DNA from: Myxococcales bacterium
GTDB taxonomy: Bacteria; Myxococcota_A; Polyangia; Polyangiales; Polyangiaceae
Assembly (NCBI GenBank): GCA_016712525.1
Contig: JADJQX010000006.1
Coordinates: 186,001 to 250,000 of the forward strand
Reading direction: 5' to 3'
Length of the DNA: 64,000 nt
How positions within the stretch are numbered: position 1 is the first letter of the stretch; each line of letters starts with the position of its first letter. The notes under the pieces were generated by a model, which worked only from the letters and a program-made list of their open reading frames with translations, did not search any database and was not told where the DNA came from. Position numbers and translations under genes: made by a program. Shown piece by piece: positions 45,395-53,922 of the stretch.

Positions 45395-46570
45395 ATGAAG
45401 ACGTTCTCGGTGCTCCACGGGCTCTCGCTCACCGCCATGGCGATGCTGCTCGCCGCATGCGGGTCGCCGAGCTCGCGCGTAGTCCCGGAGGAGGGGCCGG
45501 CCACCTCACCGCCAGAGAGCGCAGACGCGACGCCGGGGGCGCCGGTCGACGGGGGCCCGGATCGGCCTCCCTCGGACGGGGGAGTCGGGAGCGCCGGAGG
45601 GGGAACGGCGGACTCCGGCCCGACTGCACCACCCTCGTCGAACGCGGTCGTCGATATCGCGATCGGCCCCTCGCACGGCTGCGCCCTCTACCGGAACGGG
45701 GACGTTGCCTGTTGGGGCGACAACACGATGATAGGCTCTTCGGCCTCTGGACAGACGCCCACTCCCGTTCGCGTGAGCACGATTCCACCCGGGTTTCTGG
45801 CAAGTGCCCTGCGGGCAGGGGCGACGGGGACGTGTGCGCTCGGGGCGACGGGCGCCGTTTGCTGGGGGCCCCTCCCTTCGCCGGAGCTGGCCTCCCTCGC
45901 GGCGAAGGACGTTTCGTTCTCCTTCGGTCATGCGTGCGCCGTCATGTCGACGAACACCGTTCGGTGTTGGGGGATCAACTCGTTCGGGCAGCTCGGCGAC
46001 GGAACTACCGAGCCTCGGCCCGCCGTCGACGTGCCGGGAATCGCACCAGGCGCAGACTCCGTCTCCGTTGCCCAATCGGCGAGCTGTGCGGCCGCGATCG
46101 ACGGCCGTGTGCTGTGCTGGGGCCAAGGGTACGGACCGACGCCGAGAGACGAGGGAATTCGTGGCGCGATACGGGTGGCGCGTGGGCGTGGCCACGTCTG
46201 TGCGCTCACCGGGGCGGGGGCCGTCGCGTGTGCGGGGGCGAATGCGTTCGGGCAGTCGGGAAGCCTCGATTCGCCTCCGAACCCGACGCGAACGGTGCTG
46301 ACCGGAGTCGCGCAGATCGTGGCGGGCCTCGATCATACCTGTGCGCTGATGGCCGCGGGCGACGTGAAGTGTTGGGGTGACAATTCGTATGGCCAGGTTT
46401 CGACCAACGTCACCAAGACGTCGACTCCGACGGACGTCACGGGGTTGTCGGGAGTGACGCGGCTCTCCGCGACGTATTCCCGGACGTGCGCCCTCTCGGG
46501 ATCGAACCGTGTGACCTGCTGGGGAGACTCGAGCCCCGCCGGTCGCCCCTGGGAGATCGTCGGTCTCTGA
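45395..46570 (+). CDS. RCC1-repeat lipoprotein
   Basis: The 391-residue product starts at 45395 (MKTFSVLHGLSL) with lipobox LAAC. After a Pro/Asp/Gly linker, from ~residue 85 there are six RCC1-like blades, each marked by HGCALYRNGDVACWGDN, GTCALGATGAVCWG, HACAVMSTNTVRCWGIN, ASCAAAIDGRVLCWG, HVCALTGAGAVACAG or HTCALMAAGDVKCWGDN. Paired Cys in each blade suggest disulphides outside the cytoplasm. It should fold as a beta-propeller on the surface; ligand unknown. Confidence 0.88.
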   Translation: MKTFSVLHGLSLTAMAMLLAACGSPSSRVVPEEGPATSPPESADATPGAPVDGGPDRPPSDGGVGSAGGGTADSGPTAPPSSNAVVDIAIGPSHGCALYRNGDVACWGDNTMIGSSASGQTPTPVRVSTIPPGFLASALRAGATGTCALGATGAVCWGPLPSPELASLAAKDVSFSFGHACAVMSTNTVRCWGINSFGQLGDGTTEPRPAVDVPGIAPGADSVSVAQSASCAAAIDGRVLCWGQGYGPTPRDEGIRGAIRVARGRGHVCALTGAGAVACAGANAFGQSGSLDSPPNPTRTVLTGVAQIVAGLDHTCALMAAGDVKCWGDNSYGQVSTNVTKTSTPTDVTGLSGVTRLSATYSRTCALSGSNRVTCWGDSSPAGRPWEIVGL

Positions 46571-46646
46571 TCTGACGTCGGCCGCGGTGATGCATGGTGA
46601 TCGCTACGGTCTTCCCCATGAGGCCGCGAGGGTGCACCATCGTGCC

Positions 46647-47129
46647 ATGGCCGACTCGCCTCCGCTCTCGCCCATCGCGGGCTTCCACACCGACTCGGAA
46701 GGCTATTTCGTGGCCGATTTGGCCTGCGGGCACACGCACCACGTGAGGCACAGGCCGCCGCTCGAGAGCCGCCCGTGGGTGCTCACGGAGGAGGGGCGCG
46801 CGTCCAAGATCGGGGCCGAGCTGCCGTGCCCGCCGTGCCTCATGCCGAAGCTGCCCGCGGGGCTCGAGGAGTACAAACGCACCTCCGAGTTTACGGACAC
46901 GACGGTGCCGGAGGGCCTCACGAAGACGCACACGCTCAAGGAGGGCACGTGGGGCGAGCTCGTGGTGCTCGAGGGGCACGTGCGTTACGTGCTCGAGGAT
47001 CGTGGTGGGGCCGTGGTGGTCCTGCGGCCCGAGCTGTGGGGCGTCATCGCGCCGACGGCGCCGCACCACGTGGAGCCTGCGCCGGGAGCGCGCTTCTTCG
47101 TGCGCTTCTTGCGGCAAAAGGGCGTGTAG
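46647..47129 (+). CDS. DUF3565-DUF1971 (cupin-like) fusion protein
   Basis: The 160-residue product starts at 46647 (MADSPPLSPIAGFHTD). Residues ~10-68 match DUF3565 (EGYFVADLACGHTHHVRHRP, then SRPWVLTEEGR and CPPC), with Cys/His that could bind zinc. Residues ~75-160 match DUF1971, a small cupin-like domain (YKRTSEFTDTTVPEGL, HHVEPAPGARFFVRF). DUF1971 is often fused to or near tellurite-resistance-type proteins. Cytoplasmic; function unproven. A GST gene follows 31 bp downstream and may be co-transcribed. Confidence 0.85.
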   Translation: MADSPPLSPIAGFHTDSEGYFVADLACGHTHHVRHRPPLESRPWVLTEEGRASKIGAELPCPPCLMPKLPAGLEEYKRTSEFTDTTVPEGLTKTHTLKEGTWGELVVLEGHVRYVLEDRGGAVVVLRPELWGVIAPTAPHHVEPAPGARFFVRFLRQKGV

Positions 47130-47160
47130 CGCGCGGTTCGGGTGCGCTACCGTGGCGTGC

Positions 47161-47765
47161 ATGAAGCTCCACGGATTCGCCATGTCTCCCAACACGAAGC
47201 GCGCGATGCTCGGCCTCGAAGAGGCGGGGCTCGTCTACGAGCACGTGCCCGTCGACCTCATGAGCGGCGAGCACAAGGGCGAGGCCTACCGCGGCCTGAA
47301 CCCGACGGCCCGCGTGCCGACCCTGGTCGATGGCGACTTCCACCTGTGGGAGTCGAACGCCATCTTGGAGTACGCGGCGGCGCTCGCGCCCGGCAAGCGG
47401 CTCGGCGGGGAGAATCCGCGCGAGAAGGCCGAGATCGCGCGTTGGATGTTCATGGGGGCGGCGCACCTCTCGCCCAATGTGGCGCGCATCTTCGCGCACA
47501 CGATCCGGCTGCCCGAGGACCAGCGGAACCCGAAGATCGTGGAAGATGCACGCACCGAGGTGGACCGCTGCCTCGTCGCGCTCGACATGCGCCTGCAGAA
47601 GCACGAGTGCCTCGTGGGGGATCGCGTGACGATCGCCGACCTCTCGATCCTGCCTGCGCTCGCGAACGCGGGATGCTGCGCATCGACCTCACGGGGTTCT
47701 CGGGCGTGGTCGCGTGGATGGAGCGGCTCATGGCGCGCCCCTCGTGGAAGAAGGCGAACGGGTAG
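47161..47765 (+). pseudogene. Glutathione S-transferase-like protein, frameshifted near 3' end
   Basis: The start at 47161 gives MKLHGFAMSPNTKRAML, a GST thioredoxin-fold N-terminus, with PTARVPTLVDGDFHLWES (cis-Pro and Glu/Ser for glutathione). The helical domain includes RVTIADLSILPAL (N-capping Asp). At ~47671 one base is missing and the proper ending GMLRIDLTGFSGVVAWM...KKANG lies in another frame, ending at 47765. The normal length would be ~201 residues. Read without correction the frame runs on to 47910 across the next gene. It could be real decay or an error. Confidence 0.8.
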
Positions 47766-48074
47766 TCACTCCTCCGCGGGGGGCTCCTCGGGGGCGCTCG
47801 CGTCGAAGGTGCGTGGGCTCTCGCCCGTGAGCTCCTCCCACGTGAGGGGCTCGTCGGGGGAGGCGAGTGCGCCGCGTTTTTGCCGGACCGGGTTCGAGGT
47901 GTCGGGCTGACGCTCTCCGGACGCGCCGCACCCTCGGGTGATGCGCGGCGTGCTCGACGAGGTGCAGGCGCACAGGCCGAGCCACACGAGGAGCGTGAGC
48001 GTGCGGCCTGCCGTGTGTGTGAACCTCCGTCCGCGTGCGGGGCCGAGCGCTCGTGGAAGATGAAACGAGATCAT
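47766..48074 (-). CDS. Small lipoprotein of unknown function
   Basis: The 102-residue product starts at 48074 (MISFHLPRALG). A basic region and a hydrophobic stretch lead to the Cys in LGLCAC, and the mature part ends ASAPEEPPAEE. It is convergent with the GST gene, with no gap, and divergent from the PBP1A gene across 186 bp. No known domain. Confidence 0.55.
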   Translation of the reverse strand: MISFHLPRALGPARGRRFTHTAGRTLTLLVWLGLCACTSSSTPRITRGCGASGERQPDTSNPVRQKRGALASPDEPLTWEELTGESPRTFDASAPEEPPAEE

Positions 48075-48260
48075 GGGGTTACGCGCTCCTCCGCGGGCCG
48101 CCGCGTGCGGCCTCGACGTCTCGAAGAGCGACACGAGTGCCAAAGCGGGCGCCCGCGCAGATTCGAGCGAGCGCCATGCCTCACGGTCTGCGCGTTTGCG
48201 CAGTGCCGACCCCCACCAATTCGGCCCTTTGCGCGGCGCGTAGTAAGACCGGGAGGGCCC

Positions 48261-50858
48261 ATGGGATCCTCGTTTCCGCCGCCGAAATCGAACCGTCCCC
48301 CGCCGAATACGCGGAGCGGGACGCGGTCGCGTGGCTCGGGCGTTCCAGACGACGTGAACGAGGCACGGGCAGAGGGGCTCGCCGAGCGTGGGGCTCCGAA
48401 GGGTGAGAAGGCGAAGGCCGACAAGGCGCCGAAGAAGCGCACGTTCGGGCAGGTCGTCTGGCGTGTCACGAAGGCCGTGGCGCTCGCTGCCGTGCTGCTC
48501 GCCGTCGCGGGGGTCGTCGCGATCGTGCTCGTCATCCAGCACTACGAGAAGGACCTGCCGAGCGTCATCGACGTGAAGTCGAACTACCGGCCCCCGCAGA
48601 CGACGCGCGTGCTCGCGAAAGATGGCACCCTGCTCGCCGAGCTCTTCACCGAGCGGCGCACGGTCATCCCCTTCAAAGACGTGCCCGTGCACACGCGCCT
48701 CGCGGTGCTCGCCGCCGAGGACGCCGGGTTTTACCAACACAAGGGCGTCAACTGGTTCGGCATCGCGCGCGCCGTCGTCGTCAACTTGCGCTCGGGGCGT
48801 GTGCGGCAGGGCGGCTCGACGATCACGCAGCAGGTCTGCAAGAACGTGCTGCTCGACGCGGAGCACTCGTACCGCCGCAAGGTGCGCGAGGCCATCTTGG
48901 CCGGTCGGCTCGAGGAGCAGCTCACGAAGGACGAGATCTTCGAGATCTACCTGAACCACATCTACTTCGGGCACGGCCGCTTCGGCATCGAGGAGGCCGC
49001 GCGCGGCGCGTTCGGCAAGGCGGCGCGTGAGCTCACCATCGGCGAGAGCGCGCTCCTCGCGGGCACGATCGCCGGGCCCGAGTCGTTCTCTCCGAGGCGC
49101 GATCTGAAGCGCGCGCTCCAGCGGAAGAAGTTCGTGCTCGACCAGATGCGCGAGAAACACTTCTTGGACGACGCGCAGTACGAAGCGGCCCTCGCCGAGC
49201 CGGTGCGCCTCGTGCCCCTCGTGGAGCCGCAGAGCGAGCTCGCCCCCGAGGCCGTCGCCATCGCGCGCCGCATGCTCCTCGAGCTCGAGCCCGATCGCGC
49301 CGGGCGCGGCGGGTTCACCATCACGACCACGATCGACCCGAAAATGCAGGCCGCGGCGCGCAAGGCCGTGCGCGAGAACCTGCTCGCGTACGACAAACGC
49401 CACGGGCTCACCGGGGGCCTGCGCGCCCCCAAGGCCGAGGAGCCGCCGAAGAAGGGCAAGAAGCCCGCGCCCAAGGGCAAAGAGCCGCAGGCCTTCGAGG
49501 GCACGCCGAGCTTCGAGTCGCACAAGGTGTACGTCGGCGTCGTCACGGGGGCCGACGACACGGCCGGCACGGTCGACGTGCGCGTGGGCACGGCCTCGGG
49601 CTATTTCAAGATCGCGGAGCTCGAGCGCTACAACCCCGAGCGAAAGCCCGCGAGCGACTTCGCCCCGGTCGGCGCGAGGGTGCGCGTGAGCCTGCTCGCG
49701 CCCGTGCCCTCTCCCGAGGACGAGAAGGTGCACAAGGGCAAGGTGCCGCTCCGCGTGGAGCTCGGGCCCGAGTCGGCGTTCGTCGCCGTGGACGTGCGCA
49801 CCCGCGACGTGCTCGCGCTCGTCGGGAGCTACGAAGGCCAGGCAGGGACGCTCGATCGTGCGACGCAGGCCCGCAGGCAGCCAGGCTCCACCTTCAAGCC
49901 CATCGTGTACTCGTACGCGCTCTCGTCGCGCAGGTTTACTCCGGCCACGCTCGTCGACGTGAACCCGGCGCCTTTCGGACCGTACAAGCCCACGAACTAC
50001 GAGGGCTACACCGGCAAAGACCCGCTCCGCCTGCGCGAGGCGCTCGCCAACTCGGTGAACGTGGTCGCCGTGCGAGTGCTCGAGGACGTGGGCCCCGCGA
50101 ACGTGGTCGATTGGGCGCGCGCGATGGGCATAAGGTCCACGTTGAAGCCCGATCTGTCGCTCGCGCTCGGCAGCTACGAGGTGGAGCCGATGGAGCTCGT
50201 CGGGGCGTACGCCACGTTCGCCGCGGGCGGCGTGTACGACGAGCCGCGCGTGGTGACCAAGATCGTGGGGCCCGACGGCAAAGAGATCGATCTCAAGCCC
50301 CCTCCGCCCTCGCGGCGCGTGCTCGACGCGGAGGTCGCGTACCTCACGACGAGCCTCATGACGAGCGTCGTCGATCACGGCACGGCGCAGCGCGCGAAGG
50401 TGCTCGGGCGCCCGGTGGCCGGCAAGACGGGCACCAGCAACGACGCCAAAGACACGTGGTTCGCCGGGTTCTCGACGGACGTCGCGGCGGTCGTGTGGGT
50501 CGGCTTCGACGACTCCAAGTCGCTCGGGCCGCAAGAGGCCGGCGGCGTCACGGCGCTCCCCGCGTGGATCTCCTTCATGAAGGCCGCGCACGAGGGCAAG
50601 GCGAAGAGCGATTTTCCGCGGCCCGCGGGCATCGTCGAGGCCAAGATCGACACGCACTCGGGCAAGCTCGCCTACCCGGGCGACGAGGACGTGATGACCG
50701 AGGTGTTCCTCCAGGGCACCGAGCCCACCGAGGTCTCCGAGCCCTACGCGGGCGACGGCGGCGCCGAAGGTGGGAGGCCGCTCGAGGCCGACGCCGGTGC
50801 GCCTACGCCCACGTCCGAGCCCGACGCGGCCCTCCCCGCGCTCCCGAAGCCGGAGTGA
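48261..50858 (+). CDS. mrcA: Penicillin-binding protein 1A (glycosyltransferase/transpeptidase)
   Basis: The 865-residue product starts at 48261 after GGGAGGG. A basic, Pro-rich cytoplasmic tail (1-65) and one membrane helix (~70-92) precede a GT51 domain with EDAGFYQHKGVNW (catalytic Glu ~153) and RQGGSTITQQVCKN. A linker with OB-like strands contains a Lys/Pro-rich insert (KKGKKPAPKGKEP). The transpeptidase domain has STFK (Ser ~543), SVN (~598) and KTGT (~722). It polymerises and cross-links peptidoglycan at the inner membrane. The C-terminal tail is Pro/Asp/Ala-rich. An in-frame, coding-like extension follows the stop. Confidence 0.93.
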   Translation: MGSSFPPPKSNRPPPNTRSGTRSRGSGVPDDVNEARAEGLAERGAPKGEKAKADKAPKKRTFGQVVWRVTKAVALAAVLLAVAGVVAIVLVIQHYEKDLPSVIDVKSNYRPPQTTRVLAKDGTLLAELFTERRTVIPFKDVPVHTRLAVLAAEDAGFYQHKGVNWFGIARAVVVNLRSGRVRQGGSTITQQVCKNVLLDAEHSYRRKVREAILAGRLEEQLTKDEIFEIYLNHIYFGHGRFGIEEAARGAFGKAARELTIGESALLAGTIAGPESFSPRRDLKRALQRKKFVLDQMREKHFLDDAQYEAALAEPVRLVPLVEPQSELAPEAVAIARRMLLELEPDRAGRGGFTITTTIDPKMQAAARKAVRENLLAYDKRHGLTGGLRAPKAEEPPKKGKKPAPKGKEPQAFEGTPSFESHKVYVGVVTGADDTAGTVDVRVGTASGYFKIAELERYNPERKPASDFAPVGARVRVSLLAPVPSPEDEKVHKGKVPLRVELGPESAFVAVDVRTRDVLALVGSYEGQAGTLDRATQARRQPGSTFKPIVYSYALSSRRFTPATLVDVNPAPFGPYKPTNYEGYTGKDPLRLREALANSVNVVAVRVLEDVGPANVVDWARAMGIRSTLKPDLSLALGSYEVEPMELVGAYATFAAGGVYDEPRVVTKIVGPDGKEIDLKPPPPSRRVLDAEVAYLTTSLMTSVVDHGTAQRAKVLGRPVAGKTGTSNDAKDTWFAGFSTDVAAVVWVGFDDSKSLGPQEAGGVTALPAWISFMKAAHEGKAKSDFPRPAGIVEAKIDTHSGKLAYPGDEDVMTEVFLQGTEPTEVSEPYAGDGGAEGGRPLEADAGAPTPTSEPDAALPALPKPE

Positions 50859-50996
50859 CCCTCGGGCGCGGTCTACGCGCGTCAGCACATCTGTGACGGC
50901 AAACGCACGTGGATCGAGCGCTTCGACGCGAACGGGAACTGTGAGCGCGAGGGGAAGGGCCTCCCCTCGGACGACCCGCTGGCCGCCACGAAGTAG
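50859..50996 (+). other. In-frame coding-like tail after the PBP1A stop codon
   Basis: After the TGA at 50856-50858 the same frame stays open for 45 codons to TAG at 50994. It encodes GAVYARQHICDGKRTWIERF, then DANGNCEREGKG, with two Cys and GC-rich third positions, unlike random DNA. It may be an ancestral C-terminus cut off by a nonsense change, or a remnant of another gene. Confidence 0.5.
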
Positions 50997-51040
50997 CGGT
51001 ACGTCGGGACGAAGTCGCTCCTCGTCGTCGGCCTTGCGCT

Positions 51041-52405
51041 ATGGTGCGTAGCGTCATGTCCTCGGCCCGACGCGCTCTCTTCTCCGTGTGGTTCGGGCTC
51101 GCGGCCGTGTCGCCCCTGGGAACGGCGCGCGCCGACGAGCCGCCTGCGCGCGCGCAGCTCTCGGCGCTCTCGCTGCTCGCCGAAGGGGCAGCTCAAGGGC
51201 TCCCGTCGGTGCCTCGTGGTGCGCTCGTCGTCGCGGCGCCCATGAAGAGCGGCGAGCCGCTCTCCCGGGGGGACGAGCTCGCGGCGCGCGTGGCGCAGGT
51301 GCTCGCAGGTCGGCTCGGTGTTCGTGCGCACGACAAACCCGCGGCGCTCGGCGTGGCGCGTGGCCTCGCGGGGCGCGCGGCGTCGCTCGTGTTCGTGCAG
51401 CCCGAGCTCGAACGCGGCGAGGTGCGCGTCGTCGTCGACGTGTATCCGGTGGTCGACAACAGCTGGGAACGATTGAAAAATCCGGCGCCGGCGCCCAAGG
51501 CCCACGCCTTCGCCAAGGCCCCGGTCGACGCCGAGGTGCGCGCGTTCCTTCCGACCGTCCCGCTCGAACAAGCGAAGGTCACCAAGGCGAAACACGCCGA
51601 GGGCGAGGTGCTCGCGGTCGCGTGCGGCGACGTGGACGGCGATGGGTCGCTCGAGGTCGCGCTCGTCTCGAGCGCGCGTGTCGCGGTGGGCAGGCTCGCG
51701 CCGCCGGACGCGAAGGGGCTCGTCTCGTTTCGTGTCGAGCGAAGCGTCGCGCTCCGGGAGCTCTTGCCGCGCGTGGCCGTCCCGTTGCGCGAGCCGCTCG
51801 CGGGCGCGTGGGTCTCGGGTGGGCTCTCGCACGGCGGGCTCCTCGTGGGAACGTCCGATCGCGGCGGCGCCTCGCTCGGCCCCGATCTGACCGTGCGCCA
51901 CGTGCTCGCCGGGCTGCCCGTGCCGGGTGGGCTCTCGTGCGCGACCGTGTCGGCAGAGGCCGGCGCCTTCGATGGGCTACGGCCGTGCAGCGCGGCCCAT
52001 GGGCCCAAAGAGCCCTTGGCCACGCCGCTCCCCAAGGTGTTCGACGCGATCTCGGAGCTCGCGTACGTGGACGCGACCGGTCGTGGTCACGCCGCCCGCG
52101 CCGTGCGTGAGCCCTCGGCGAAGCTCCGTGTCACGGTGGACGGCGCCGAGGCGCTCGTGACGGAAGGTGCAGGCGCGCAGGTGTTGCTCGCGGATCTCGA
52201 TCTCGACGGCACCCCCGAGCTCGTCACCACGGCGAACGAGGGAGACGATCGCCTCGTCGTGACGAGCCTCGGCGCGAAGCCCACGCCGCGCCTCCGTCTC
52301 GACGCCAAAGAGGGCGTGCGCGCGCTCGGCACGTGCCCCCCCGAAGCCCAAGGCCGCCCCGTGCTCGTCGCCGCCGTGGGCCAAGAGGTGTGGCTCGTGC
52401 GGTGA
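51041..52405 (+). CDS. Exported protein with FG-GAP/VCBS-like repeats
   Basis: The product is 454 residues from the ATG at 51041, or 449 from the ATG at 51056 (MSSARRALF), which places a signal peptide ending TARA directly at the N-terminus. Calcium-type FG-GAP motifs appear twice: ACGDVDGDGSLEVAL at ~195 and LADLDLDGTPELVTTANEGDDR near 385. Such motifs form integrin-like propeller blades. The region between residues 45 and 160 is an alpha/beta domain (VPRGALVVAAPMKSG). It was probably secreted; partner unknown. It follows PBP1A but does not obviously share a function. Confidence 0.75.
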   Translation: MVRSVMSSARRALFSVWFGLAAVSPLGTARADEPPARAQLSALSLLAEGAAQGLPSVPRGALVVAAPMKSGEPLSRGDELAARVAQVLAGRLGVRAHDKPAALGVARGLAGRAASLVFVQPELERGEVRVVVDVYPVVDNSWERLKNPAPAPKAHAFAKAPVDAEVRAFLPTVPLEQAKVTKAKHAEGEVLAVACGDVDGDGSLEVALVSSARVAVGRLAPPDAKGLVSFRVERSVALRELLPRVAVPLREPLAGAWVSGGLSHGGLLVGTSDRGGASLGPDLTVRHVLAGLPVPGGLSCATVSAEAGAFDGLRPCSAAHGPKEPLATPLPKVFDAISELAYVDATGRGHAARAVREPSAKLRVTVDGAEALVTEGAGAQVLLADLDLDGTPELVTTANEGDDRLVVTSLGAKPTPRLRLDAKEGVRALGTCPPEAQGRPVLVAAVGQEVWLVR

Positions 52406-52424
52406 GGGCTCGCGGGGCCCGCTA

Positions 52425-52570
52425 GGCGCGAGGACGTCTTGCGCCGACCCCGCACATCCGCGTCGACGAGATCCCGCGGTCGGAAAGCCACCGCGTATCC
52501 ATCGACGACGAGGAGCTCAACCCCGGCGAGGGCGAGCTCCTCCAACAGATCTTTGAAGTCGGGGGGCAGG
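52425..52570 (-). pseudogene. Nucleotidyltransferase-like gene remnant
   Basis: On the minus strand the segment reads DLPPDFKDLLEELALAGVE, then LLVVDGYAVAFRPRDL. This matches the start of MNT/AbiEii-like nucleotidyltransferases (FKDLL...LVVGGYA). The catalytic GS and DxD motifs should follow but homology ends at ~52425. It is a short remnant, about 48 residues. Confidence 0.5.
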
Positions 52571-52740
52571 TCCGTCGTCGCCCATCATCGCACGCATCTC
52601 GTCGACGAGCTCCGTGACCGCCCGGAGGCGCTCGGCCGGAGTGGCCGCAAGCCAGAAGGGCGCGGAGGTCCCGGTGCGCTGCGCGGACATCCAGAAGGCC
52701 CCAGCCAGGAGCTCGGAGCTCGCGCGCGCGGCCACCGGGA
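52517..52740 (-). pseudogene. Remnant of the usual partner of the nucleotidyltransferase gene
   Basis: The segment SELLAGAFWMSAQRTG, then FWLAATPAERLRAVTELVDE and RLQRSV, looks like the small helical protein often encoded just before such nucleotidyltransferases (PAERLxAVxxL...RLQR). It overlaps the remnant above in another frame. No convincing start is seen. The rest of the 456-bp gap (52406-52861) has nothing else recognisable. Confidence 0.4.
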
Positions 52741-52861
52741 TCCGGCCGGTCGGGCCCCGTTTGGATTCTTTTTTCGTCAGGAGGTTCACACCGGCGTCGT
52801 CGCGCGCCTCTCTCCGTGCGAGCCCGCGTCGTGGCGGAGCCACCTTCCAAGGAGAGCGTAC

Positions 52862-53899
52862 ATGCGTCAGGTCATGAAGAGGATGATGGGGCTCGGTGCC
52901 GTGGCGGTCGTCGCGATGCTGGCCGACGGCGGAGTAGCCTCCGCGCAGAGCGCCATCTCCGAGCACGGCTATGCATGGTTCGACGGCACCGGGGCCTCCC
53001 CGCTCTACCAGTTCAGCTCACGGCAGCCGACCTCGACCACGTCCATCCGCGCGGCACGTACGGCTGTCGGTCGATACGACGTCTTCTTCTCCGGGATGAC
53101 CCTCTCCGGTGGAAATATCCAGGTGACGCCCTACGGCGCGAACAACCAGAGCTGCAATGTCGTGAGCTGGGCCAAGGAACCATCCGGCGTTCGCGCGTAC
53201 GTCGCCTGTTTCGCGGCCGCCGGTGCACCGGCCGACTCGCCGTTCGCCATCCAGTACGTCAACATCGGTGAGCCGGATCGAACCGGGCAGGTGGCCTACG
53301 CGTGGTCGTCGAACGTGGTCTCGGGCGACAGGACCCCTTTCAACGGGACGTACCTCCGGGCGGGCGCGGGGGCTTGGGTTCAGCGCCTCGACCGTGGGTA
53401 CTACCTCGCGAATCTCCCTTTCCGGAGCAGCACGATGGGGACGGGGTTCGGGCACATCGCCATCACGACGTACGGCGCGTCCCCCGTGCGCTGTGCCGCT
53501 GCACCGCCGCCTTCCATCGCGACCGATGTCGTCTACGTGAAGTGTGTCAACGCCTCGGGCGCGCCGACGGATGGGATGTTCAGCCTCGCACGCTCGCGCA
53601 ACACGACCACCTTCCCGACTGCGGTGGGTGGCTACGCGAGCTTCGAGGGAGGGCGCTTGACCGAGTCGTGGAGCTCGTCGAACCGCGGCGTGACGTACGC
53701 CAACGTGAACGGACAACATCGGCTGACGTTCGCCGGCCTCGGCGGCCCGGGAGGCACGGCGGAGGTCAGCGCGATGCAGGCGGGGCCGAACTGCCAAGTC
53801 GTGAGCTGGACCCAGTCCGGGGCCGACGCGGTGGTGAACGTCGCGTGCGCCGGCCCGTTCAAGGTCGAATTCGGGCGCATGGATCCGCTCGGGCGCTGA
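52862..53899 (+). CDS. Secreted protein with three internal repeats
   Basis: The 345-residue product starts at 52862 (MRQVMKRMMGLG) with a signal peptide ending VASAQS. Three repeats of ~95-110 residues follow (from about 27, 133 and 250). Each begins with an aromatic strand (YAWFDGTG, YAWSSN or YASFEGGR), has an F/Y-x-F or LTF strand, and ends with a Cys pair (CNVVSWA...AYVACF; CAAAP...VYVKCV; CQVVSWT...VNVACA). Probably disulphide-bonded beta domains. No known family recognised. Confidence 0.8.
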   Translation: MRQVMKRMMGLGAVAVVAMLADGGVASAQSAISEHGYAWFDGTGASPLYQFSSRQPTSTTSIRAARTAVGRYDVFFSGMTLSGGNIQVTPYGANNQSCNVVSWAKEPSGVRAYVACFAAAGAPADSPFAIQYVNIGEPDRTGQVAYAWSSNVVSGDRTPFNGTYLRAGAGAWVQRLDRGYYLANLPFRSSTMGTGFGHIAITTYGASPVRCAAAPPPSIATDVVYVKCVNASGAPTDGMFSLARSRNTTTFPTAVGGYASFEGGRLTESWSSSNRGVTYANVNGQHRLTFAGLGGPGGTAEVSAMQAGPNCQVVSWTQSGADAVVNVACAGPFKVEFGRMDPLGR

Positions 53900-53922
53900 A
53901 GCGCGAGCGGCCCGACGGGCTG

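Noticed and set aside
50856..50858. Selenocysteine TGA in PBP1A
   Set aside because: I see no convincing SECIS-like hairpin just after the TGA, and PBP1A is not a known selenoprotein family.
47766..50888. 1040-codon minus-strand frame opposite PBP1A
   Set aside because: Only its last 102 residues (47766-48074) look like a real small lipoprotein; the rest is antisense to PBP1A.
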